In this document: positions 1 to 9,501 of the stretch, piece after piece
Position numbering within the stretch: the first letter of the stretch is position 1
Layout: every line of letters begins with the position of its first letter
From: Brevibacillus brevis
GTDB lineage: Bacteria > Bacillota > Bacilli > Brevibacillales > Brevibacillaceae
Direction: 5' to 3'
Length of the DNA stretch: 64,000 nt
Assembly: GCF_001039275.2 (NCBI RefSeq)
Contig: NZ_CP030117.1
Coordinates: 3,410,001-3,474,000, forward strand
The notes under the pieces: model-generated
What the model was told of the DNA's origin: nothing
Databases searched by the model: none
The model's input: the letters and a program-made list of their open reading frames with translations, nothing else
Translations under genes and position numbers: made by a program

Positions 1-1377
1 GCCGGACGGCTTCCTGGAATCTTGCTTCAGTTGGACCGGTCGCTTCATGTGGGTGCCTGTCAGTGTCCCTGACTCCAGCAGACCTTCAAAGCTGCCTTCA
101 TACACGATGGTACCGCCGTGGCTGCCGGCGTGAGGTCCGACGTCGACGATATGATCTGCCACCTTGATCACATCGGGATCATGCTCAACGACAATGACGG
201 TATTCCCCTTGTCGCGCAGCTTCTGTAGCAATTCATTTAGTCTATGTACATCACGGGGGTGCAAGCCAACGCTGGGCTCATCGAAAATGTAAGTGACATC
301 CACCAGACTGCCGCTCAGGTGCTTCACCATCTTGACGCGCTGCGACTCGCCTCCGGACAATGTATCCGTCTCACGGTCCAGCGTCAAATAGTCTAGCCCG
401 ATATCCACCAGATGTTGCAACCGCTCCGTAAGTGACTTGATCATCGGAGCGGCGACCGAATCGTCAATCTCCCGAATAACTCGGATAAGCTGACCGACCT
501 CCATGGAGGACATCTCCGCAATGTTGAGTCCATTGATCTTGCAGTTGAGTGCGGCTTGACTGAGTCTTGCCCCATGGCAACTGGAGCAGGTACCCTCGGA
601 GATGAACGGCGCTACAGCTTTTTGTGTACGTTCAGACTTCGTCTTTACATCCTGCTTGATGTATTTGTTAGTGAACTTCTCAATGACGCCTTCCACTGTA
701 ATATTCGTTGCCTTCCCTGCAAAATCCATCTTCACTTTCTTCGCCTTGCCATAGAGCAACTGCTCCAGTTCCTCTTCCGAATAATCGTTCAGCTTCTTGT
801 CTGGATCGAAGGAACCCGACTGCACGATGATCGTCCAGTCCCAGCTGTCCACCTTATAGTCCGGCAGCATGATTGCCCCTTCATTCAACGACTTTGACAT
901 GTCAACAGCCTTGCTGATGTCGACGCCTAATTTGCGACCGAGCCCGTTGCATTCGGGACACATGCCTTGTGGATCGTTAAATGAGAACATATGCGCTTGT
1001 CCAACATAGGGCTGACCCACTCGAGAGAAGAGAAGACGGAGTATGGGAGAGATATCAGTAATCGTGCCCATCGTGGAATGGGAACCACCGCCCAGCCGCT
1101 TCTGGTCCACGATAACCGCCATGCTCAGGTTCTCGATCGCGTCCGTATCCGGCTGCGGATAGCGTGGCAGGAAATTGCGCACGAACATGCTGAAGTTCTC
1201 ATTCAGCAATCGCGTGGATTCTGCTGCGATCGTATCGAAGACGATCGATGACTTGCCCGATCCGGATACACCGGTGAAGATCGTAATCTTCCGCTTGGGA
1301 ATGCGCAAAGATACGTTCTTGAGATTGTTTTCCCTCGCACCGGAGATTACGATATACTCCTGATTTGATTCGATCAT
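1..1377 (-). CDS. UvrA-like ABC ATPase (partial, 3' end outside window)
   Basis: The first 459 residues of an excinuclease-ABC-subunit-A-like ATPase. Walker A GVSGSGKS lies at about residues 36-43. Two CxxC half zinc fingers follow (CPECNG and CSSCHG), then the ABC signature SGGESQRV and Walker B with IFDEPSVGLHPRD. Signature and Walker B come after only about 300 residues, so the UvrB-binding and insertion domains of true UvrA seem to be missing. That is typical of the shorter (about 750 residue) UvrA-like or drug-resistance-type paralogues, which probably act on DNA or bind DNA-targeting drugs, not of housekeeping UvrA. The ATG at 1377 has GGAAGG about nine bases upstream; an in-frame ATG two codons further up sits too close to that site. 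The gene runs off the left edge. Confidence 0.9.
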   Translation of the reverse strand, partial: MIESNQEYIVISGARENNLKNVSLRIPKRKITIFTGVSGSGKSSIVFDTIAAESTRLLNENFSMFVRNFLPRYPQPDTDAIENLSMAVIVDQKRLGGGSHSTMGTITDISPILRLLFSRVGQPYVGQAHMFSFNDPQGMCPECNGLGRKLGVDISKAVDMSKSLNEGAIMLPDYKVDSWDWTIIVQSGSFDPDKKLNDYSEEELEQLLYGKAKKVKMDFAGKATNITVEGVIEKFTNKYIKQDVKTKSERTQKAVAPFISEGTCSSCHGARLSQAALNCKINGLNIAEMSSMEVGQLIRVIREIDDSVAAPMIKSLTERLQHLVDIGLDYLTLDRETDTLSGGESQRVKMVKHLSGSLVDVTYIFDEPSVGLHPRDVHRLNELLQKLRDKGNTVIVVEHDPDVIKVADHIVDVGPHAGSHGGTIVYEGSFEGLLESGTLTGTHMKRPVQLKQDSRKPSG

Positions 1378-1431
1378 GCCCATCATCCTTCCGATAGCAT
1401 TCAGTTTTACTTATATTTACATTGTACCATG

Positions 1432-1467
1432 AAAAAGCTGTTAGGGAACATCAGTTCCTCCAACAGC
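1432..1467 (-). terminator. Intrinsic terminator of the collagen-like hydrolase gene
   Basis: Read on the minus strand, GCTGTTGGAGGAAC and GTTCCCTAACAGC pair around a four-base loop and are followed by TTTTTC. It lies just past the stop of the 1504-4167 gene. Confidence 0.75.
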
Positions 1468-1503
1468 CCTTCAGGGTCAATCATCCCATGCTTTTTTTCT
1501 TGC

Positions 1504-4167
1504 TTATAGAAGAGGCAAAATTGCGTTTGCGTACGCTTGGGCTCCTTTTTGATTAGGATGACCGATGGAGGCACGCTTGCAAATCTCGAAATCCAAGCCC
1601 GTGCACCCAGCTTCTGTGCAGGAGACGAGTCGTTCGGCTGCGATCAGGTCTTGGGGAGTCAGGTCTAAATTGATGCCGAATACATAGGGGTCATCCGTAA
1701 GGGCCGCATGCTCCGGACCAAAATTCGGATCGGCGAAAAAGATACGCTGTTGACCGAGCTCCGCATTTCTCTCATCGATGGCTTTTCGCAGGTATAGCTT
1801 TGACTCTGCTTCTAGCTGGGCACAGCGCTTGTATACCTTTTCCAACTCAGCAAGCCCGAGAATTCCTCCGGCTGCACCGCCGCCGACTCCTCCGACAATG
1901 GCCCCTACGCCGATCAACAGTGCTTCTACCGCAGTCATATCGCTCTTTTCAGACACTGGGGGATAATAACCGGTAACGATGACTTTCGCTTGTGTAAATT
2001 TATTCGTTACATCGACCAGCAATTGCTTCATACTCACATAAAAATAGTCGTAATGTAATTTCCCCAAGTCGGCTGGATGGAATGGATTCAGAACTGTCCG
2101 AACATCGACATCGTTCATGCCTCCATCTAATAGAATCAGATCCACCAGTTCAGCCTCACCTTTGAAGAACGCACATTGCTGCAGGATCGTTGGGAATGAT
2201 TTAGGTACCTCGCCGTCTACGGGGGCCACTATGTCATGCTTACCCTCACCAATGATGGCGCCGGAATGAGCGAGTACTTGTGTATATTGCTTGATATTTC
2301 CTTCTCTGGCCTGAACGGCAGCACCCACGATGGAGTAAAACTTTTCATGCTCTTGCAAGCCTTGCCCCCAGCTCACGGAATCACCCATTACGAGCATATG
2401 GAAGGTTTCTAGGGTCAGTGGAATTTCATTCGAAGGTGTGCCATCGGAAAGCCGTACTTTCAGGGTCACCTGCTCACCCGCTGGATTGCTCTCCACCTCG
2501 GCTGGTCGAATTAAGGTAAATTCTAATTGCGTCGAGCTTACCATCCGAACCTCGGGCATTTCTTGGTTGTTTACCAAGACGAGAGTCCCTTCAGAAAAGC
2601 CGCTTCCGTTCACGATCACTTTTTGTCCGGGTCTCACCCGTGTTTTCACTTGATTTTCCTGTTGGGCAGAAATGACTCGTGGATTCACGAAGACGGATGC
2701 CTTGCTCGAAAGAGTCATATCTGATTGCCGTACTTGGAGCGTATGGGAGCCTCCTGTCACGAAAGGCAAGACAAAATGAAGCATGGTATCACTTACTACC
2801 TGGGTTTTCGTTTCCGTGCCATCGATCAGTACAACATCGGTTTTGGTATAACGACTTCCTTCCAGCGTCACTGTATCACCAGCGAATGCATAAAGCGGAG
2901 AGACATGGCTGATCGACGGCTCCAAGAGCTTGCGTCTGAATTCATCTGCGTCAATGGCTCGAAAGCTGACAGGATCAGACAATCTGCCCCCTGCATATCC
3001 GACACGCCCCGCATCGGCGAATGAACCCTGTGCTCCCGGTTGACCTGCCGTTCTCGGACCGGGACCGCATGCCGTACCGAATTTTGCATTCTTGCTGTCA
3101 CCCACAGCTCCACCTGGTCCGCCCGCTCCAGGATTGCCAGGGATTCCTCCTGCACCTGGGCTGCCCCCCTCAATCGTGATCGCAAAACCTTTTGAATAAT
3201 TTTCGATGATGGTTTGTGGCGCGTACAAGGCCAACCGCCCACCAGCACCCCCATTGCCTCCCGGGCCGCCGTAGCCTGCTGCACCGCCACGTCCACCGTT
3301 TCCACCTGCTCCTGCTCCGGCTTTGCAGAAACCTGCCCAATCCAATTCGGCTGGTTTGCCTTTTCCTCCCCGGCCACCATCTCCTCCGTCTTGCCCAGGT
3401 CCGCCTTGTGTGCCATCTTGCCCTTTCAAGTCAAAATGAGGACGTCCCACCATATCGAGAACCCATAATTCGAGTTCAGGAGCAGCAGCGCCGTCGAATC
3501 CACGGTCTCCGGGCAATCCTGATGTTCCAGGTGTCCCCGGAATACCTGAGAGGGTCGAAGACATTGGTGCATCTGGCGGTGTTATTGGTTTTTGTCGTTT
3601 GGCTGGAACATAGCGGTAAGGACGCTCCCACGTAAACGTAACATTCTGTCCGACCGTCAACTTTTCGGCGATGATGATCAAGTAACGCTGCGGGTATTTC
3701 AAAATGACATTGGTTCCATCCTCGATATAAATTTCCGATGCGGCCCAGTAGGCAGTGTCTACCGAAATATTCAAGGCCGAAGCAGGAGACGGTACTGCTA
3801 ATGTAGCCGTCATTTTTTTAGGAAACGGGATTGCTTGCAACAGTTCCGCTTTTCCGCTTAACATTTGCAAGGTTGGTGTTGGTTTGGCTGAGTCGATTTG
3901 ATACGCAGACTGAATCATGGTATTCCCACTGAAGAGCGTGGGGCTTGGTTTCGTCAGCCCCGACTGAGGTACTACTGTCCCACGGATCTTGAGCGACCCC
4001 AGACTGGTCAGGGAAGTAATCCCGAATGATTCCAGCACCGCTTTGTGATACGTCATTCGATCCTGAACCACTTGGGGTGCTGCTTGGAAGGAAGCCGGAT
4101 TCACAGCCATTGTCGTAATTCCGAGCGTATTTCCCCCTGCATTGAACGTGTTTGTAGAAGTTGACAT
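1504..4167 (-). CDS. Collagen-like / IPT-TIG / SGNH (GDSL) hydrolase, 887 aa
   Basis: A large multi-domain protein. The first 200 residues are of unknown type with no signal peptide. Next comes a Gly-rich stretch (about residues 205-400) that begins with collagen-type GxY triplets (GIPGTPGTSGLPG) and turns into GG-x repeats. Two IPT/TIG-like beta domains follow (about 415-590, each opening with xVxPxxxxxGxxVTLxGSxF-type text). The C-terminal third is an SGNH hydrolase: block I is MGDSVSWGQG, block III is DGGMNDVD and the catalytic His is in GHPNQKG near the end. The hydrolase carries an unusual Ala/Gly-rich insertion (VGGVGGGAAGGILG). It has its own terminator and no obvious operon partner. 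Substrate unknown; surface or spore-surface polysaccharide or ester deacylation is an inference from the architecture. The missing signal peptide fits a spore-coat or exosporium location, but this is not shown. Confidence 0.8.
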   Translation of the reverse strand: MSTSTNTFNAGGNTLGITTMAVNPASFQAAPQVVQDRMTYHKAVLESFGITSLTSLGSLKIRGTVVPQSGLTKPSPTLFSGNTMIQSAYQIDSAKPTPTLQMLSGKAELLQAIPFPKKMTATLAVPSPASALNISVDTAYWAASEIYIEDGTNVILKYPQRYLIIIAEKLTVGQNVTFTWERPYRYVPAKRQKPITPPDAPMSSTLSGIPGTPGTSGLPGDRGFDGAAAPELELWVLDMVGRPHFDLKGQDGTQGGPGQDGGDGGRGGKGKPAELDWAGFCKAGAGAGGNGGRGGAAGYGGPGGNGGAGGRLALYAPQTIIENYSKGFAITIEGGSPGAGGIPGNPGAGGPGGAVGDSKNAKFGTACGPGPRTAGQPGAQGSFADAGRVGYAGGRLSDPVSFRAIDADEFRRKLLEPSISHVSPLYAFAGDTVTLEGSRYTKTDVVLIDGTETKTQVVSDTMLHFVLPFVTGGSHTLQVRQSDMTLSSKASVFVNPRVISAQQENQVKTRVRPGQKVIVNGSGFSEGTLVLVNNQEMPEVRMVSSTQLEFTLIRPAEVESNPAGEQVTLKVRLSDGTPSNEIPLTLETFHMLVMGDSVSWGQGLQEHEKFYSIVGAAVQAREGNIKQYTQVLAHSGAIIGEGKHDIVAPVDGEVPKSFPTILQQCAFFKGEAELVDLILLDGGMNDVDVRTVLNPFHPADLGKLHYDYFYVSMKQLLVDVTNKFTQAKVIVTGYYPPVSEKSDMTAVEALLIGVGAIVGGVGGGAAGGILGLAELEKVYKRCAQLEAESKLYLRKAIDERNAELGQQRIFFADPNFGPEHAALTDDPYVFGINLDLTPQDLIAAERLVSCTEAGCTGLDFEICKRASIGHPNQKGAQAYANAILPLL

Positions 4168-4226
4168 TCTTTTTTCCTCTCCTTAATGAAATAGTTTGCG
4201 CGAGTCAGTCTTCATTGCAAGGACGA

Positions 4227-4652
4227 TCATTCTTGACTGACGCCGAATTTCTCTAACTCCCGAAAGCTGATTTTTCTCCTGTGTGGAGGGAGTGTCTCCC
4301 CTCCATGCGCCCATGTGATCTCCACATGATTGCCTTCCGGATCCAGAAAAGAAAAACGTGCATATTCGCTCTCCACATACGGACCATGTGCCAAAACACC
4401 GTGATCCGTCAGCCTCCTCCACACTTCCTTGAAGTGATCCAACGTATCCACCCAAAATGCCAGATGCACATGATGCGGATTGTTCAGGATGAGCAAATCG
4501 TGCCGGCCCGATTGCGGATCAATCGCCAAGCATGCCGTTTCGTCGCTATGGTTCACCACTGCCAGTTCAAGTGCGGTTTCATAAAAAGAGGCCAATCTGC
4601 GAACATCATGCGCATATAAGGAAATGTGACCCAAGCGGCTTAGCTTTGCCAT
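4227..4652 (-). CDS. VOC family (glyoxalase/dioxygenase-fold) protein, 141 aa
   Basis: A single-domain vicinal-oxygen-chelate protein made of two beta-alpha-beta-beta-beta modules. Likely metal ligands are His in LGHISLYA near the N-terminus, His in HVHLAFWVD around residue 62 and Glu in GNHVEITW around residue 113. LDPEGNHVEI is the usual second-module motif. The reaction cannot be deduced: family members include glyoxalase I, ring-cleaving dioxygenases and antibiotic-binding proteins. The C-terminal tail of about 20 residues is basic (PPHRRK). The gene lies between the collagen-like hydrolase and the divergent LuxR regulator, with roughly 190 bases of promoter-type sequence upstream. Confidence 0.85.
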   Translation of the reverse strand: MAKLSRLGHISLYAHDVRRLASFYETALELAVVNHSDETACLAIDPQSGRHDLLILNNPHHVHLAFWVDTLDHFKEVWRRLTDHGVLAHGPYVESEYARFSFLDPEGNHVEITWAHGGETLPPHRRKISFRELEKFGVSQE

Positions 4653-4840
4653 GTTCCCTCCATCCTTTCGTATTGACTCGCCTGTTTCATCCTAACACCG
4701 AGAATACGGGTCTCGATATTACTCGAAAGGATGCATCCAAAAGGATACCCGTGCGATAAATTGGAGTACCCAGTATAAAAGAAGCGTAGTAAAATCGTAG
4801 GAAGAAAAAGGTAAAACCTTGTGATGGAGCAGGTGATGCT

Positions 4841-6898
4841 ATGAATTATCAGGATAGCCTTGAAGAGCTGGAAAGTCGTCTGTTGGTGGGACGAACCGAG
4901 GAAGTCCTTCATTTTTTGAAGTTGCTTGCGGATGAGCGGCGCTCCAAAAAAATCATGAATCTCTTCGGGACCGCAGGCGTAGGAAAAAGCTATTTGCTCG
5001 ACGAGCTTAAGCGGCAAGCTCATCTGCGTCAAGCAGCTACGCTCTCTTTGGACAGCGAGCAATTTTGGCACACTCCTTCTGATTTTTGCCTGCATATTTT
5101 GCAGACATTGCACGTTTATCACAAGGGAGAAGAGTACCATCCGTCCCAATTATTAGAGGAATGTGTTTCGAAGCTGAATGAAAAAGCGGCTGATCAGAGA
5201 CTCGTCCTCTTTCTCGACATTTACGAGAACTTGGACGGCTTGGACCATTGGCTGCGCGAATATTTTTTCAAGCGATTAAGCGCGAATATCCTGATCGTGA
5301 TCGCAGGGCGGCATCCGCTGTCTGAAGCTTGGCTTCTATCTCCAGGTTGGCGGCACTTCATCAGTAGGGTCCCTTTGTCCCATCTTCCTTACGATGCTGT
5401 CGAGCGGTATGCGCATTACTGTCACATTTTTGAACCGCCTATCATCCAAGAAATGTGGCGGCGCTCCAAAGGGCATCCCCTTACCCTTTCATTGCTGTCC
5501 TTTACCTTGCAACCGAAAGATCAAGAAGGAAACGGTGCTTTTCATGAGGAAATGGATACGCTGCCATTTGTCGTAAGCCAATGGCTGCGCGAAGTTCCCG
5601 GCGACCATTTGCGTCCGCTCGTGGAAGCTGCTGCCGTATTGCGTCACTTCAATCAGGATAATCTGTCTTTTTTATTGAAAAGGGAAATCACGGCGTCCGA
5701 GTTTTTCCAACTGATTCGATTTTCGTTTGTACGGAAAGTGGACAGCGGCTGGACGATTCATTCCTTGATGAGAGAATCCATTGCCCAGGATATGCGGGGA
5801 CGGACACCGCTTCATTTTGCAGATTTGCAGAAGCGGGCCGTTCACTACTATTATGAGAAGTTTACCAAGTCAGCGCATTCAGTCCGCACACCAGAGGCAT
5901 TGGAGCTTACTTTCTTTTTAGGTGACGCACTTATTCGCGCCTTTTTAAATTGGTTCGATCCATTACCTAAACCATTCGAATCGATCCACACTGGTCATCG
6001 GGAAGAACTGCTGGAGTATATCCGCAATCAGCGGCACTGTCCCTCCCCTAAAACGATCAAGCTGTTTGATCCGCATACAAACCGCCATTTTGATTTTCAC
6101 CTGACAGCAGAGCAAACCTTGTACCCATTGAATTGGCTTGATCATGACCGTCTATTCTCGCTGGGATACGACGTGCTACGCGTTCTGCGCAAGGAAAACG
6201 GAGCGATCTCGGCACTTGCCGCAGTTGTTCCTATCAACGAAAAAACCCTTCCTTACCTGATGGAGCATTCCGGCTCTCGTTCCTTTTTCACCGCTCTATC
6301 CAAACAAGAGCTAGAACGGTTTAACGTGCCGGAACACACACGGGCTGGCTGGTTCATTCACACCATTCATCAAGACGATTACGAGGATGTTACCCAACAT
6401 ACAGCCATTGGCCATATGCTGCACGGCTTGATGTTCACCGGAGAATTTTTGTTGTGTTCACCTGCACCATTTCCTTTTTTCAAGGCTGCCCATGAAAGTT
6501 TGGGATTTGATATTGCCGAATTTGCCACCCACACCAACTACGACGGAGTAACACCCACGCTCGTATTTTTTCGTGATACGCAAGGCAAACATTTACCCGC
6601 TTACTTGCAAAAGCTACTCAAACGATCCGGATTGGATGCGGATTTACGACTGGAAGAAGAAGCGGTTCCAACTGCTGCTCTACCAGCTTCACAGGGCACG
6701 GTTACCTCGCTGGACATGAGCATGCTGACTGCACGAGAACGAGAAGTAGCCGCTCTTGTTCTGGAGGGATTGACGAACGCGGAAATCGCTGCCCGCTTGT
6801 ATTTGAGCGAAGTCACGGTAAAAAAGCATTTGAAATCGATTTTTGAAAAAATGGATGTCAGCAACCGGACACAGTTGGTGAAAAAAATGCTTGTGTAG
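4841..6898 (+). CDS. LuxR-type transcriptional regulator with STAND/AAA ATPase domain, 685 aa
   Basis: The N-terminal NTPase has Walker A GTAGVGKS (residues 43-50) and a Walker B-like LVLFLDIYEN near residue 125. A winged-helix-like section and a long sensor region of about 350 residues follow. The C-terminus is a LuxR/GerE helix-turn-helix (about 620-685: LTAREREVAALVLEGLTNAEIA and TVKKHLKSIFEKM). The layout matches STAND/LAL regulators, which need ATP and an unknown ligand to activate transcription. The start ATG follows a GGAGCAGGTG site. The middle region (about 480-600) looks like a GAF- or acetyltransferase-type fold but I cannot name it. It is divergent from the VOC gene, which it may regulate. 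Confidence 0.85.
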   Translation: MNYQDSLEELESRLLVGRTEEVLHFLKLLADERRSKKIMNLFGTAGVGKSYLLDELKRQAHLRQAATLSLDSEQFWHTPSDFCLHILQTLHVYHKGEEYHPSQLLEECVSKLNEKAADQRLVLFLDIYENLDGLDHWLREYFFKRLSANILIVIAGRHPLSEAWLLSPGWRHFISRVPLSHLPYDAVERYAHYCHIFEPPIIQEMWRRSKGHPLTLSLLSFTLQPKDQEGNGAFHEEMDTLPFVVSQWLREVPGDHLRPLVEAAAVLRHFNQDNLSFLLKREITASEFFQLIRFSFVRKVDSGWTIHSLMRESIAQDMRGRTPLHFADLQKRAVHYYYEKFTKSAHSVRTPEALELTFFLGDALIRAFLNWFDPLPKPFESIHTGHREELLEYIRNQRHCPSPKTIKLFDPHTNRHFDFHLTAEQTLYPLNWLDHDRLFSLGYDVLRVLRKENGAISALAAVVPINEKTLPYLMEHSGSRSFFTALSKQELERFNVPEHTRAGWFIHTIHQDDYEDVTQHTAIGHMLHGLMFTGEFLLCSPAPFPFFKAAHESLGFDIAEFATHTNYDGVTPTLVFFRDTQGKHLPAYLQKLLKRSGLDADLRLEEEAVPTAALPASQGTVTSLDMSMLTAREREVAALVLEGLTNAEIAARLYLSEVTVKKHLKSIFEKMDVSNRTQLVKKMLV

Positions 6899-6902
6899 GA
6901 CG

Positions 6903-6937
6903 AAAAAGAGGAACCGTCAATGGCGGCTCCTCTTTTT
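6903..6937. terminator. Bidirectional terminator between convergent genes
   Basis: AAAAGAGGA and TCCTCTTTTT form a stem with A and T runs on either side, between the LuxR regulator and the minus-strand serine hydrolase. Confidence 0.8.
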
Positions 6938-6943
6938 ATATGG

Positions 6944-8029
6944 CTACGGCATGACATACGGCTGTTCGAATAAAATATTCTCGACTGCCTCTACTACTTT
7001 TTCCGTCCACTCACGTTCCTGATCCACGTTTGTGAGATAAATAATCGTTTTATCGGTATGAATGTATCGTCTTATCCAGCTTCGATACCCCGGCCAGCTA
7101 CCCCCGTGATGTACGACTTTTCCTGTCACCTGATCTTCACGCAGCCGCCAGCCATATCCATAATCAGATAGACTGTTGTCAGTAAGCTGCACTGGGGAAA
7201 ACGCTCTCTCTAGTGTCTCTTTTTTGACCAGCTTTTCTGTGTAAAGAGCTCTGTCCCACATACGCAAGTCATCCAGTGTTGAACTGACCGCGCCGTCTCC
7301 CTGAATGCCATCCAGATAAATGACAAAATCATGCTCACTTGATTCATCCGGTAACACGAATGCTTCAGATTGAGGAGAATACACGTATCCATAGGCGTAA
7401 TGCTGAGTCAACTCAGGAGAATATCTTCGGTTGTACACCTTCGTGTGCTGCATACCTAGTGGTTGAAAAATGTGTTGCTGCAAGAAATCAGCAAATGGTG
7501 TATCAGCTACGTGTTCTACGATAGAAGCCAATAAAGCGTAGCCGGTATTACTGTACTCATACTTTTCATTGGGTTGAAACAACACGTCGGGTCGATGCTT
7601 GATTAGCTGTTCGAGCATGTCTTGATTCGTAGCAATTTGTTTTTTGTCCCAAGATTGCGAAAACAATTCCATGTAATCTGGCAAACCGGATGTGTGCACA
7701 AGTAGATTTTCTACAGTAATATCGGCATAAGGGAAATCTGGAAAGAACTTGTCAATCTTATCTGTATAGTCGAGCTTGCCTTGCTCTTGCAAGATCATGA
7801 TGCCCATTGCTGTAAACGCCTTGGAAACCGATGCGAGTTCAAATACCGAATGCGGTGACAATCTCTCAGCCGTCTCCAGATTGGCTATTCCTATGGAATT
7901 TTGATAAAAAGGTTTTCCATCTTCCAAAATCAAGATGTTGCCGCTCCAATTGTTTTGTTCGGCAATCGTAGAAAAAAGCTCATCAAGCTGGCGGCATCTC
8001 GCATCACTTACCTTGGCTCGCTGGGTCAT
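6944..8029 (-). CDS. Beta-lactamase-fold serine hydrolase (class C/PBP-like), 361 aa
   Basis: Active-site motifs of the S12 family are present: SxxK as SVSK (residues 67-70), YxN as YSN (159-161) and an HxG-type HHGG near residue 314. There is no signal peptide, so it is probably cytoplasmic. S12 relatives are D-aminopeptidases, D-Ala-D-Ala carboxypeptidases or esterases. It overlaps the preceding hydrolase gene by four bases, so the two are almost certainly translated together, downstream of a MerR regulator and a peptide-binding lipoprotein. The pair probably act on an imported peptide or ester, but the substrate is not visible. Confidence 0.85.
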   Translation of the reverse strand: MTQRAKVSDARCRQLDELFSTIAEQNNWSGNILILEDGKPFYQNSIGIANLETAERLSPHSVFELASVSKAFTAMGIMILQEQGKLDYTDKIDKFFPDFPYADITVENLLVHTSGLPDYMELFSQSWDKKQIATNQDMLEQLIKHRPDVLFQPNEKYEYSNTGYALLASIVEHVADTPFADFLQQHIFQPLGMQHTKVYNRRYSPELTQHYAYGYVYSPQSEAFVLPDESSEHDFVIYLDGIQGDGAVSSTLDDLRMWDRALYTEKLVKKETLERAFSPVQLTDNSLSDYGYGWRLREDQVTGKVVHHGGSWPGYRSWIRRYIHTDKTIIYLTNVDQEREWTEKVVEAVENILFEQPYVMP

Positions 8030-9474
8030 TTTTCGTTTCCCCCACTCGTTTTTTTATCTTGAATAGTAAATTGTCTTCCAGCAAAAGCCATTCGAACAAT
8101 TTCATTATTTCCCAATCTGATAAACCGTGCGGAGAAATCTGTTCCAAAAGCCCGGACTACAAAGAGATCTTCAGCAAATGGTCTCATTACGTAGTTTTCT
8201 CCCAAAAAAGAGAGCACCAGTTGACCATTTTCCAATCGGATCGGCAATGTCCCAAACTCGCTCGATTGATAATCCCCCACGAATGGTTTCATAGCTTCCT
8301 CTGCTAGGAAGTCAATCTTGCTAACCAGATGAGAGGATTTTGGAGGGCGGTTTTCCAGACTATTTAACGCACCCAACATAACAGCCAAAACCGGTGACAT
8401 TTCTAGATTGGACAGTGCCACTCCGGCCAATCCTGTTTCGGGAAAGAAGCACATTTGAGCCGTTACCCCTTTAATACCACCACTATGTTCCACCAACTTT
8501 TTTCCAAAGTAGTCAGAAGTGATTACCAATCCGTACCCGTAAAATTGACCAGGTACCATGTCAGTCGGAAAGTAAGGGGTTATCATTTGTTGTACACTTT
8601 CCGGTGTCAGGATTCGATTTCCCCCTGCTGTAAGGCCACCTTTGCAGAACATGTCCGTATATCGCAACATATCCCGCACCGTTGATTTTATAAATCCTGC
8701 CGCACGAGAAGCGGGAGTATCCCACCAATTCGGAGATGAGACCACTTCCTTGTGATCGCCTCTGTCTCGCATGATATACAGCTTTGTAATATTCTCATAG
8801 CCATTCAGCTCTTCCAGAAAAAAGCTCGTGTGCTCCATCCCGATTGGGTCTATGATATGCTCCTTGACATAAGCCTCATACGACTTCCCGCTGACGCGTT
8901 CAATGATCGCTCCCAGCAAGGCAAAACAATCATTAGAATAACTGAACTCTGTACCTGGTGGCCCTAAAAGCTCTACATCTAATGAAGCGATAACACGCAT
9001 CAGATCTTCGTACGTATCGATTGGCACCGTATCATCTGTCTGGTTTTGCAGTAATGGATGGTCTTCTGCCTCATTTTCTTCCAAACTTCGCATCACACTC
9101 GCAAAAAACGTTGGCAAGGGAGGAATTCCACTCGTATTCGTCATAAAATGATGAATCGTGATTTGCCCCACATCAAGATTTTTCAGACGAAATTCCGGCA
9201 AATATTTGACAACAGGGTCATGCACGGATAACTTACCCGCTTCTTGTAATTGCATGACCGCCACACAGGTAAAGGATTTTGTTATGGAGCCAATTCCAAA
9301 TACCGTATCGATTGTAACTCCTAACTGCCGTTCCACATCACGGAAGCCAAATCCGTTACTATAGAAGATTTGACCATCTTTTGCTAAACCCATACAAACA
9401 CCAGGAACTTGACCCTCTGTTATCATGTTTTGAGCATATTGTTCAAAAGAATCAATCCACCCGTTATTTTGCAT
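8026..9474 (-). CDS. Beta-lactamase-fold serine hydrolase with C-terminal lipocalin-like domain, 482 aa
   Basis: S12-family hydrolase with SITK (residues 63-66), YSN (179-181) and HSGG near residue 330. The last 100 residues form a separate beta-rich region (FVGDYQSSEFGTLPIRLENG) of the kind found after D-aminopeptidase or Pab87-like domains. No signal peptide is visible. The start ATG follows GGAGAGAAACGC. It shares the operon with the 361-residue hydrolase (four-base overlap) and the upstream solute-binding protein (27-base gap). Two paralogous hydrolases side by side suggest sequential or stereospecific cleavage of one substrate class; this is inference. Confidence 0.85.
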   Translation of the reverse strand: MQNNGWIDSFEQYAQNMITEGQVPGVCMGLAKDGQIFYSNGFGFRDVERQLGVTIDTVFGIGSITKSFTCVAVMQLQEAGKLSVHDPVVKYLPEFRLKNLDVGQITIHHFMTNTSGIPPLPTFFASVMRSLEENEAEDHPLLQNQTDDTVPIDTYEDLMRVIASLDVELLGPPGTEFSYSNDCFALLGAIIERVSGKSYEAYVKEHIIDPIGMEHTSFFLEELNGYENITKLYIMRDRGDHKEVVSSPNWWDTPASRAAGFIKSTVRDMLRYTDMFCKGGLTAGGNRILTPESVQQMITPYFPTDMVPGQFYGYGLVITSDYFGKKLVEHSGGIKGVTAQMCFFPETGLAGVALSNLEMSPVLAVMLGALNSLENRPPKSSHLVSKIDFLAEEAMKPFVGDYQSSEFGTLPIRLENGQLVLSFLGENYVMRPFAEDLFVVRAFGTDFSARFIRLGNNEIVRMAFAGRQFTIQDKKTSGGNEK

Positions 9475-9501
9475 GCGTTTCTCTCCTTTGTTGACATGTA
9501 G

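Noticed and set aside
2868..3416. Long second frame on the minus strand inside the Gly-rich part of the 887-residue hydrolase
   Set aside because: It overlaps the collagen-like repeats in another frame; GC-rich GGN codons keep alternative frames open. The main frame carries all the recognisable domains.
4640..5149. 169-codon minus-strand frame across the LuxR gene start
   Set aside because: Antisense to a clear Walker A-containing gene and no ribosome binding site or domain.
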